From an uncultured Rhizobiaceae group bacterium (GTDB taxonomy: Bacteria; Pseudomonadota; Alphaproteobacteria; Rhizobiales; Rhizobiaceae): a DNA stretch of 7,730 bases. The first letter of the stretch is position 1. Each line of letters begins with the position of its first letter. The notes below the pieces were generated by a model. It was not told the origin of the DNA and made no database searches. It saw only the letters and a list, made by a program, of their open reading frames with translations. Shown piece after piece: positions 1 through 6,523 of this stretch. The stretch lies in assembly GCA_905479965.1 (NCBI GenBank), contig CAJQOR010000318.1, positions 1-7,730 of the forward strand, written 5' to 3'. Made by a program: the position numbers and the translations under genes.

Positions 1-61
1 AGCGAGAGATCTGATTTTTTTCAATAATCATGAAAGACTGTTTTGTTCGCCGCAACACAGC

Positions 62-508
62 TTAACTGTCGGGCTTTTGCCGTAGGTGAACAAAAATCAA
101 ACTCTGCTCCAGCGTAACCTTATCTTTATAGGACAGCACTATATCACGCGTATCAAAGGCAAATTTTTCCAATGTAAAAGTGTCGGGGTGGTTGACACTT
201 TTGTCTCGCAGATTGCTTTGACCAAGGCGACATTGTGAGAGTTTTTCTCTTAATAAGTCAAATCCAATATATGCATATTCTGAACGATATTCAAAAGCCC
301 AGTAGCAATATTGCGAATATGCACCATCCATGCCCATAGCGTTCCCACATTTGTGGCTTTTCCGTCCCAAAGCTGCATCAACATGTTTGGTAATTTGAGG
401 CCATTTAGTATTTGTGTTAGACACAGCATCACATAGATTTTCGGCATCTGCTGGAGAGATGCTATGCCATAATAAAACCACTGCAATACTTGCGGTCCGA
501 CCCAACAT
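62..508 (-). CDS. Small exported hypothetical protein with four cysteines
   Basis: I do not recognise the family. The 148-residue product starts with a typical Sec signal peptide: a basic residue near the start (R4), a hydrophobic stretch at about 5-18, and an A-x-A cleavage site ending at A22 (ADA before ENLC). The mature protein of about 126 residues should be periplasmic. It has four cysteines (26, 54, 68, 93), an even number compatible with two disulfides, and an aromatic-rich centre (about 64-83). No catalytic motif is evident. Its ATG shares one base with the stop of the gene upstream (TAATG at 510-506 read on the minus strand), so it is the last gene of a three-gene unit and is probably translationally coupled. 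The upstream frame is broken, which may reduce its expression. The start is well supported by the overlap and the signal peptide; the function is unknown. Confidence 0.72.
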   Translation of the reverse strand: MLGRTASIAVVLLWHSISPADAENLCDAVSNTNTKWPQITKHVDAALGRKSHKCGNAMGMDGAYSQYCYWAFEYRSEYAYIGFDLLREKLSQCRLGQSNLRDKSVNHPDTFTLEKFAFDTRDIVLSYKDKVTLEQSLIFVHLRQKPDS

Positions 509-901
509 TAGTCTCGTACCAATTGTTGGCCTTGCAAAAGCCTAAAAGGAGTTGGCGGGGTGGTTTTGCTCACCCAATAGTATGCACCTGCATATTCCAT
601 CACAAACCAGCCTGTCCAATCAACTTCTCCTGGCCAGATACTTTCATATTCATCGGTCTTTTTGTTGATGCGCCATCTACCCTGAGCTGAACGAGATCCA
701 TCTTGTGCAAAAATCGTCGTGCCATCTGTGTTGAAATATTGACGGTAAAGTTTGTCTTCCCACTTTCCACTTTCCACTTGCTGTATTGCCAGACAGTAAG
801 GACATAATTTCATCAGCAGGGAGTTTAACAGATTGTGAAGTTACTGGACCAGTGAGGCCAACAGATAACAGTCCCGCGATTAAAAAACGCCGATTAATCA
901 T
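508..901 (-). pseudogene. Small exported hypothetical protein, frame broken at a 7-bp tandem repeat
   Basis: Two overlapping minus-strand frames make one gene. The first runs from ATG at 901 to a stop at 677 and encodes an N-terminal signal peptide (MINRRFLIAGLL...) followed by a segment ending SLLSGNTASGKW. The second frame carries the rest (EDKLYRQYFNTDGTT, then GRWRI, WPGEVDW and YYWVSK) to a stop at 508. The frames meet in a 7-bp tandem repeat at 760-779. Deleting one unit gives a continuous 128-residue protein reading SGKWEDKLYRQYF. From memory, the SLLSGNT and YFNTDGTT...GRWRI pattern resembles a family of small exported alphaproteobacterial proteins of unknown function. The N terminus has RR followed by F-L-I, compatible with a Tat signal, though Sec export is also possible. 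The ATG overlaps the end of the upstream fusion gene by 4 bp (ATGA). It could be a real pseudogene, a switchable gene or an assembly error. As read, translation gives a 74-residue truncated product. Confidence 0.75.
760..779. repeat. 7-bp tandem repeat (unit CCACTTT, about 2.9 copies) at the frame break
   Basis: On the plus strand, CCACTTT occurs at 760-766 and 767-773, followed by a partial CCACTT at 774-779. The unit is not a multiple of three, so gain or loss of one copy shifts the reading frame. With one unit fewer, the two halves of the minus-strand gene at 508-901 join perfectly. The most economical reading is a 7-bp duplication by slipped-strand replication. Confidence 0.88.
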
Positions 902-3279
902 GATCTTGGACGTTCTTTCTTGGGGTCATAATGAGCAAATGGCACGATCACAGCAGGTAAGCGTTTCTGATGTCCATCCAACTTGCCAATTTCAACCACA
1001 GTGCCTATCTCATGGTGGGCGACATCTACACGCGCAAGCGCAATGTTTGTTCCGAGAATAGGTGATCGCATGGAGGAAGTTATTTCACCTATTTGAGCGC
1101 GACCAATGTGCACGCAATCACCGTGTAAGACATCCACTGCACTATCAATTTCCAAACCAACCAACTTCCGAGAAGGGTGTTCTTTCCGGCGGATGAGCGC
1201 ATCGCGACCTATAAAGTCATCTTCTTTAGATTTTAATGGGACCGTAAAGCCGATGCCTGCCTCAAATGGATCAGTTTGATCTGAGAAGTCGTACCCTGCA
1301 AAAATTAGTCCTGCTTCAATGCGAACCATGTCCAATGCTTCAAGTCCCATTGGTTTGAGACCATGCTCTTTTCCAGCATTCCATACAGCGTCAAATACTT
1401 GATGGGCATGTTTTGGGTGGCAGAATATTTCATAGCCCAACTCGCCTGTGTAGCCTGTACGTGAAACAACTATGGGAACACCGTCGTGTTCGTGAATACG
1501 TGCTGGCGTCATCCGGAACCATTCTAACTCTTCCAAGCTAGGCTGATGTGGCGCAGTCCATATAATCTTTTTCAACAGGTCCCGACTATTTGGACCTTGC
1601 ACTGCTATATTATGCTGCATGTCTGTTGACGAGCGGATGAGGACTTTCAGCCCAAGTCTTTCTGCTTTTTCGCGAATCCACTCCCCACTATAATCTGAGC
1701 CGCCAATCCACCTGAAATTATCTTTACCTAGGCGGAAGACCGTTCCGTCATCTACCATGCCTCCGTGCGGGTAACACATCGCGGTATATACCACGCCTCC
1801 AACGGCCAGTTTTTTTATGTTCCGCGTGAAGACATATTGGCAAAGCGCTTCCGCATCAGGTCCTGTTATCTCAAACTTACGTAACGGTGAGAGATCAAGT
1901 ACTACACATTTTTCTCTACAAGCGTGGTACTCATCCAATGGCCCCGATTGTGAGAAACAGTTGGCAAGCCAATAGCCATTATACTCTACAAAATTGCGCG
2001 TATGATTGGCAAATCTCTCGTGAAAACCGGTTTGTTTTGTCATTTTAGGCTCCGCTTCTGGTGTCGCTCTAAACGCAATTGCGCGCTGAAATTTTTCTTC
2101 ACCCGAATAGGTGCGAACATGGATGTCTGTGGGGTTCCAACCGTTTGCTGGTGACGTATCGTCTGGGCATGCTGAAGTCACGCAGATAAGATCGGTTAAC
2201 GCTCGAAGAAGAACGAAGTCGCCAGGACGCGACCATGGTTCATCGGCGTACATCACGCCATGTTCATCAATTCCGGTGTTGAAAAAGAAATTTATTGCCA
2301 TCCAACCTGCACGCTCTGATACACCGCGATCTTTCAGCGAAGCATTAAAGTTTTCGGAGCAATTCACATGGCCTGGGTAACCAATATCATCGTAATATTT
2401 TGCCGCACAAGCCAAAGCAAATGCATCATGGCGACCACAGTTGTCCTGTATAACTTCAATCAGAGGCAACATATCCTGATCATAGTATTTTGCATGAAGC
2501 CCAGGCATCGGATAAGCATGCCCCATTAAGGTTCGGGTTGTTGTCACGTCTAATGCATGCTCAATCCCTTTATCCAGTTTTCGAGCTGAAAAACACTGAA
2601 AGTCTGTGCATTGACGGCCATCAACATCCAGTATTTGTATAAAATCACCCGCTTTAACAAAATAGCTTTGAGCTGTCGCTGAGTGAATACGAATATTGTC
2701 TATTGGGTCAGCTAATGGATCTGGTAACTCAAATTTATGAACTTGCTTAATGATTGCGCGTTTTATCAATACAACGAGCGGTGTCGCTGTATTTTGCAAT
2801 TCAAAATTCATGATTTCGCCTGGTGCGGCAATAATAATTGATCCCTCACGGCTAGCTGTCAAACTTACTTCATCTTTTGCTGGAGACGTTTCGCCAAAAA
2901 ATGCAATCCCACCGGCATTATTAAGATCAATCTTGCGTGCCTCCATGCCCAACTTGAGGCCATGCAAAGATGTCTCGTTAGAGAAAAGCAATGACTTTAA
3001 CCCATCTGCGTTGGAATTCGGGTTTTGGTTAACAATACGAGCGTCAATATTTCCTTTCAAATCGGCGGCTATCAACTCGCACAGCTGACCACCCTCATCA
3101 TTGATGATGGTGATGGTATCAGCTGGTTCAATTGGGATTAATATGGCCCCGCAACCTTCAATAACGTAGCGTTCTGTCCCAGCTGGCAGTGAAAAAATAC
3201 TAGGCTCAGATATTATGCTGGGCAAGGGTGGAGAAGATCGTAGTTTAGGGTAATTATGATCCAGCATCTGATTATCCAT
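898..3279 (-). CDS. DUF1989-like / GcvT-type aminomethyltransferase fusion protein
   Basis: Residues here are counted from the longest possible ATG, at 3387 (829 aa). The preferred start is residue 37 (ATG at 3279, MDNQMLDHNY, 793 aa), because GAAAG sits just upstream, while the 3387 ATG has no Shine-Dalgarno sequence and adds a Cys-rich leader that looks unrelated. Residues 66-440 are DUF1989-like (urea carboxylase-associated family). The second half carries the family pattern: GRHDAFALAC (H320, D321, C327), HVNCSENF (C343), the INFFFNTGIDEHG and RPGDFVLLRA blocks, and SACPDD (C407). These are candidate metal or active-site residues. Residues 452-825 are GcvT-like: GGMVDD (542-547), QGPNSRD, SRTGYTGELGYEI (642-654), GLEALDMVRIEAG (681-693), FIGRDAL, and a C-terminal barrel. 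GcvT enzymes move one-carbon or methyl units to tetrahydrofolate. Other DUF1989 proteins form carboxyguanidine deiminase. No gcvH or gcvP lies nearby, so this is not the glycine-cleavage T protein. It is probably cytoplasmic; the substrate is unknown. It is the first gene of a minus-strand unit and is divergent from the EamA transporter gene. Confidence 0.9.
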   Translation of the reverse strand: MDNQMLDHNYPKLRSSPPLPSIISEPSIFSLPAGTERYVIEGCGAILIPIEPADTITIINDEGGQLCELIAADLKGNIDARIVNQNPNSNADGLKSLLFSNETSLHGLKLGMEARKIDLNNAGGIAFFGETSPAKDEVSLTASREGSIIIAAPGEIMNFELQNTATPLVVLIKRAIIKQVHKFELPDPLADPIDNIRIHSATAQSYFVKAGDFIQILDVDGRQCTDFQCFSARKLDKGIEHALDVTTTRTLMGHAYPMPGLHAKYYDQDMLPLIEVIQDNCGRHDAFALACAAKYYDDIGYPGHVNCSENFNASLKDRGVSERAGWMAINFFFNTGIDEHGVMYADEPWSRPGDFVLLRALTDLICVTSACPDDTSPANGWNPTDIHVRTYSGEEKFQRAIAFRATPEAEPKMTKQTGFHERFANHTRNFVEYNGYWLANCFSQSGPLDEYHACREKCVVLDLSPLRKFEITGPDAEALCQYVFTRNIKKLAVGGVVYTAMCYPHGGMVDDGTVFRLGKDNFRWIGGSDYSGEWIREKAERLGLKVLIRSSTDMQHNIAVQGPNSRDLLKKIIWTAPHQPSLEELEWFRMTPARIHEHDGVPIVVSRTGYTGELGYEIFCHPKHAHQVFDAVWNAGKEHGLKPMGLEALDMVRIEAGLIFAGYDFSDQTDPFEAGIGFTVPLKSKEDDFIGRDALIRRKEHPSRKLVGLEIDSAVDVLHGDCVHIGRAQIGEITSSMRSPILGTNIALARVDVAHHEIGTVVEIGKLDGHQKRLPAVIVPFAHYDPKKERPRS

Positions 3280-3323
3280 ATATCTTTCATTTATTGCATC
3301 TGTGGAAAAAATGTTTAATGTAA

Positions 3324-3352
3324 AGAATAATGCGCTGGGTGAATTTGCGCAA
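3324..3352 (-). promoter_or_regulatory. Candidate promoter for the fusion-gene unit
   Basis: Read on the minus strand, TTGCGC (3352-3347), a 17-base spacer and TATTCT (3329-3324) form a weak sigma70-like promoter. It would give a leader of roughly 35-40 bases before the ATG at 3279. The -35 part lies inside a perfect 8-bp palindrome, TTGCGCAA (3345-3352), which could be an operator half or simply chance. Both hexamers are poor matches to consensus, so this is only a candidate. If real, it agrees with the 3279 start and not with the 3387 start. Confidence 0.22.
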
Positions 3353-3447
3353 GCCTTGGAGGAAAATTCGATGCAATGTGAGCACATAAATTTTTTAGGG
3401 TGGGAGCTTTTTCTCTTAGCTCGTCCTTGATCATCATACCATATTTT

Positions 3448-3451
3448 AGGA
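3448..3451 (+). promoter_or_regulatory. Shine-Dalgarno AGGA that decides the GTG start of the EamA transporter
   Basis: AGGA lies 7 bases upstream of GTG at 3459. An in-frame TAG at 3447-3449 rules out any earlier start, and the next in-frame ATG is at residue 37, inside the second membrane segment. The GTG at 3459 is therefore the only sensible start. Confidence 0.7.
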
Positions 3452-3458
3452 AATCGGC

Positions 3459-4304
3459 GTGATACAGGTCCTCGGTCTTGGACTTGTTGCGGCCATATTG
3501 TGGGGCGCGCATGATATTTGCGTTCGATATGTAAGCCAACGAAGTGGTATTTTACCGTCTATCCTTATGGTGTTAACTTTCGGATTTTTACTTCAGTTGC
3601 CAATCACATATTTTTTTGCAGATTGGGAGCAGCTCGAAGTATTGGCATTTTTATACGCTCTCGTATCAGGGGCTTTTTTCGCGATTGGGACGGTATCTCT
3701 TTATAGAGGTTTTGCAATTGGCCCCGTGCGGCTTGTCGCACCGATTGTGGGATCTTATCCAGTACTATCTATTGCCCATGCTATATGGGCAGGTCATCAG
3801 ATTACCCCTATCCAGCTCCTTGCTGTGATCTTAATCATCGGAGGTATAGCAATCGTTGCCCATGGTCATGAAAATGAGAGCAACGGTAAAAAGAGCCATG
3901 CTGTTCTATGGGGTTTGAGTGGTGCAATTAGTTTTGCATTGAGTTTTGCGATAGGGCAAAGTGCAGCTGCCGATGGCGCAGCGACTTCCACGATTGCATT
4001 GGGGCGTTTAGCCGCCATATTTTTATTAATCAGCGTAATGTTGATCCTTCGGCAAAACAAAATCCCGAAGCTGCGAGAGTGGCCTTTACTGGCGTTTATG
4101 GGCTTTTTGGATGGAAGTGCATTGGCGCTTGTCCTTTATGCGGGCAGTCGAGCCCACGCAGAGTTCGCTTCAGTGACCGCATCTATTTTTGGCTTGTTTA
4201 CAATTATTTTCGCTTGGGCAATTTTAAAGGAGCCAATGACCCGCCATCAATGGTGCGGAGTAGCCGTAGTTTTTTCGGCAATCGCTTGCCTGGGTGTATT
4301 CTAA
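3459..4304 (+). CDS. EamA-domain transporter of the DMT (drug/metabolite transporter) superfamily
   Basis: This is an inner-membrane permease of 281 residues, the usual size for a ten-helix DMT carrier. It has two EamA repeats (about 4-135 and 147-281) separated by a short hydrophilic loop (HENESNGKKSH, 137-147). The first repeat starts with the typical VAAILWGAHDICVRY helix and ends with PIVGSYPVLS...AGHQITPIQLLAVILIIGG. The second ends with SVTASIFGLFTIIFAWAILKEPMTRHQW. The glutamate usual in the E-x-x-T turn is kept in the second repeat (KEPMT) but is H113 in the first (GHQIT). Members move amino acids, nucleotide-sugar-like compounds, polyamines or drugs, and substrate cannot be read from sequence. 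It starts with GTG behind AGGA. It is divergent from the DUF1989/GcvT fusion gene across 179 bp, which suggests co-regulation and perhaps a shared metabolite. No clear terminator follows. Family assignment is firm; substrate is unknown. Confidence 0.92.
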   Translation: MIQVLGLGLVAAILWGAHDICVRYVSQRSGILPSILMVLTFGFLLQLPITYFFADWEQLEVLAFLYALVSGAFFAIGTVSLYRGFAIGPVRLVAPIVGSYPVLSIAHAIWAGHQITPIQLLAVILIIGGIAIVAHGHENESNGKKSHAVLWGLSGAISFALSFAIGQSAAADGAATSTIALGRLAAIFLLISVMLILRQNKIPKLREWPLLAFMGFLDGSALALVLYAGSRAHAEFASVTASIFGLFTIIFAWAILKEPMTRHQWCGVAVVFSAIACLGVF

Positions 4305-4413
4305 AACATAAACCTCATGTCGCTTCTTTTTCCATCGAGCGTCACGCTGTTTCAAAAATAGCTCAAGAGTTTGATCATTCATCAGTCCAGCTCAAAAATA
4401 TAATATGCCAACC

Positions 4414-4435
4414 ATTGGACGTAGAGCATTCCAAT
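4414..4435. repeat. Inverted repeat ATTGGA-N10-TCCAAT in the tamA upstream gap
   Basis: Perfect 6-bp arms at 4414-4419 and 4430-4435 lie about 170 bases upstream of tamA. No T-run follows, so it is not a standard terminator. It has the shape of a regulator-binding dyad but may be chance. Confidence 0.25.
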
Positions 4436-4462
4436 TAACTCAGAACCTCGCATTGATTGGTG

Positions 4463-4494
4463 TCTTGCTCCTTTTTAGTTTAATACAAGCAAGA
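4463..4494. repeat. Inverted repeat TCTTGCT-N18-AGCAAGA upstream of tamA
   Basis: Perfect 7-bp arms at 4463-4469 and 4488-4494 are followed at once by the palindrome GAGATCTC (4493-4500). The dyad sits about 40 bases before the candidate tamA -10 element, where an operator could act. The 18-base loop and the lack of a T-tract argue against a terminator. Function is not established. Confidence 0.3.
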
Positions 4495-4533
4495 GATCTC
4501 AATACTATCTTCAGCGATTTTTAACCATGAATT

Positions 4534-4542
4534 TGCTATATT
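4534..4542 (+). promoter_or_regulatory. Candidate extended -10 promoter element for tamA-tamB
   Basis: TGCTATATT matches the extended -10 pattern TG-N-TATAAT at all but one position. It lies about 55 bases before the tamA start. No good -35 hexamer stands at the normal distance (TTTAAC is too close, TTCAGC too far), which is tolerable for an extended -10 promoter. The surrounding A+T-rich sequence is in keeping with a promoter. Confidence 0.35.
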
Positions 4543-4597
4543 TTGTGGGTACTGTATTTGAGTAACTGTGTAATCTCGCGTCCTTGGAGATATAACC

Positions 4598-6514
4598 TTG
4601 CGAATGAGCAAGTCGACTTCGATGATTTTGTGTCTGACAATGCTTGTTGTTCAGCCAATTAGCCGTGCCTATGCGTTGGATATATTCGGCTATTGTTTAA
4701 GCGGCGATTGTAAGGCATCCAACCAAGATACAGATGTTATTGATCCCAAGATTTATCAAGTAGACTTAAACCTTCAAAACGGGACGACGGAAGAAGTTGA
4801 GCTTGCGATCAAATCAGCTTCTGAATTGTGGCGCGGACGCGAAAAAGCTGTTGCAGGGTCTGCTGGACTTTTAGCACGCGCTAAAGGAGATTATCGCCGT
4901 TTACTAGCCGGGCTCTATAATGAAGGCTATTACGGTGGTGAAATTTCAATTCTCGTAAATGGCGTTCAAGCGTCAGCTATGAAGCCAGGAATAGAGTTTC
5001 CCCAAGCATCAACGGTTACGATTTCAATCGATACAGGCAATCTATATCGTTTTGGAACATTTGATATTTTCAACCGTGCACCAGATCCACAAGGTGGTGA
5101 AGATGTCGTTGAAAAGCCAGATACGCTTAAAGTCACAAGTGGTGATATCGCCAAAGCAAAAAGTGTTGGTCTTGCTGGCCGTCTTGCCGTTGAGGAATGG
5201 CGTCAACAGGGTTACCCACATGCAAAAATTGGCGGGCAAAGTGTCAAAGCGCAACACGATAAGAACATACTAAATGTCAATTTGAGCATCGATCCAGGCG
5301 AGAAAGCTGATTATGGTGTAACCAGTGTGTCAGGAACGGAACGCATGGATGAGGCGTTTGTTGCTTATATGACCGGCCTCAAAACGGGACAAGAATACGA
5401 CCCAGATGACATAGAAGACGCAAAACAACGTCTGGATAAGCTTGACGTATTTGCTGTGCGCAAAGTGGAAACCGGCGCAGAAACTGATCAAGATGGCAAG
5501 GTGCCAATTAATGTTGAGGTTCGCGAGAAAAAGCTCCGCCGCATCGGTTTGGGGGCCACAGTTTCTTCAACCGATGGTGCAGGTCTCAGCGCTTTTTGGC
5601 TCAATAGAAACCTCTTTGGACGCGCTGAGCGGTTGCGCCTTGATGGCGAGATCAGCGGTCTAGGTTCAAGTTCAAGCGTGGACGAGCTGGATTTTAATCT
5701 AAGCGCGACGTTTACAAAGCCCGGTGTGTTTACCCCCAATACAGATTCAGTGACGAAAATATTTGCCGAACGAGAGTTCAATTCGTCCTTTGAGGGGGAA
5801 ACCGGTGGCTTCTCCTCCGTTCTGACCCATCAATTGAGCCGTAAAATTAACATCGCGGGTGGCGGGTTTTATGAATATTCACGCTTTAAAGATGCTTTTG
5901 GTACCCGAAATTTCTCGACGCTCGGTGCGATAGGTGAAATTGCCTATGATGGTCGCGACAGCAAAGTTGATCCTAGTAAAGATGCGCTTGCAAAGATCGA
6001 AGTAAAACCATTTTATGAGTTTGAAAATGGCAATGCTGGGGTTCGCGTGGACGCCGAACTACGTGCCTATCAAACACTCGATAACAATGGTAAAACTGTT
6101 CTAGCTGCGCGCATTAAGGTGGGGTCTGTGTTCGGTCCGCCGCGTGATCAAGTGCCAACAAACTTTTTGTACCTTTCAGGCGGTGGCGGCTCCATCCGTG
6201 GATTTGGTTTTAACAATGTTGGTATTGTTGAAGGTTCAGGCGATGTCTCCGGTGGGCGCTCACGTCTTGAAACAAGTGTTGAGGTTCGGCACAAATTTAC
6301 TGATACAATCGGTGGTGTTGCCTTTGTCGATGGCGGAATTGTGGGCAAAGACCCAATTATCGATTTCTTACAAGACTTTCGCGTAAGTGTAGGCGTTGGC
6401 GCACGTTATTATACCTCCCTTGGACCTATCCGACTTGATATCGCTGTACCGATAAATCCAAAGGCTGGTGATCCGGACTTTGGCATTTTTGCCGGTATCG
6501 GTCAGGCATTTTAG
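4598..6514 (+). CDS. tamA: TamA, BamA/TamA-family outer-membrane assembly protein
   Basis: This is the outer-membrane subunit of the translocation and assembly module, which works with TamB to insert beta-barrel proteins. The 638-residue product has a signal peptide ending near A26 (AYA before LDIFGYC), three POTRA-like periplasmic domains (about 52-146, 148-236 and 238-310), and a C-terminal 16-strand barrel (about 311-638) of the bacterial surface antigen type. The hallmark GGGSIRGFGF loop (528-537) has the conserved RGF. The protein ends in phenylalanine (IGQAF), as expected of a beta-signal. Length and layout fit alphaproteobacterial TamA. The start is TTG at 4598, 8 bases after GGAG (4586-4589). 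ATG at 4604 gives the same protein two residues shorter, but its spacing of 14 is long. Two cysteines (33 and 38) just after the signal peptide could form a disulfide. tamB follows after 9 bases. A BamA paralogue is the main alternative, but the gene order and the length argue for TamA. Confidence 0.93.
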   Translation: MRMSKSTSMILCLTMLVVQPISRAYALDIFGYCLSGDCKASNQDTDVIDPKIYQVDLNLQNGTTEEVELAIKSASELWRGREKAVAGSAGLLARAKGDYRRLLAGLYNEGYYGGEISILVNGVQASAMKPGIEFPQASTVTISIDTGNLYRFGTFDIFNRAPDPQGGEDVVEKPDTLKVTSGDIAKAKSVGLAGRLAVEEWRQQGYPHAKIGGQSVKAQHDKNILNVNLSIDPGEKADYGVTSVSGTERMDEAFVAYMTGLKTGQEYDPDDIEDAKQRLDKLDVFAVRKVETGAETDQDGKVPINVEVREKKLRRIGLGATVSSTDGAGLSAFWLNRNLFGRAERLRLDGEISGLGSSSSVDELDFNLSATFTKPGVFTPNTDSVTKIFAEREFNSSFEGETGGFSSVLTHQLSRKINIAGGGFYEYSRFKDAFGTRNFSTLGAIGEIAYDGRDSKVDPSKDALAKIEVKPFYEFENGNAGVRVDAELRAYQTLDNNGKTVLAARIKVGSVFGPPRDQVPTNFLYLSGGGGSIRGFGFNNVGIVEGSGDVSGGRSRLETSVEVRHKFTDTIGGVAFVDGGIVGKDPIIDFLQDFRVSVGVGARYYTSLGPIRLDIAVPINPKAGDPDFGIFAGIGQAF

Positions 6515-6523
6515 GGGGATGGT

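Noticed and set aside
13..35. TTTCA/TGAAA hairpin downstream of the leftmost gene as a terminator
   Set aside because: The stem has five mostly A-T pairs and on the minus strand it is followed by A residues, not T residues. The first 61 bases hold nothing else I can support.
508..813. Open frame that could be called as a separate 101-residue gene
   Set aside because: Its ATG at 813 has no Shine-Dalgarno site, its first residues (MKLCPYCLAIQQV) are an out-of-frame reading of the SLLSGNT segment, and removing one 7-bp unit joins its main part to the upstream frame. It is treated as the second half of one broken gene.
898..3279. Annotation as gcvT of the glycine cleavage system
   Set aside because: The protein is more than twice the usual T-protein length, has an extra DUF1989-like half, and has no gcvH or gcvP beside it.
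3315..3539. Minus-strand open frame of 74 codons across the divergent gap
   Set aside because: It overlaps the start of both flanking genes, is not in frame with either, and shows no domain or plausible signal. It is a chance frame.
4338..4352. Small hairpin AGCG-TCA-CGCT followed by GTTTC as a terminator for the transporter gene
   Set aside because: The stem is only four pairs and the following T-run is broken after three bases, so it is too weak to support a Rho-independent terminator.
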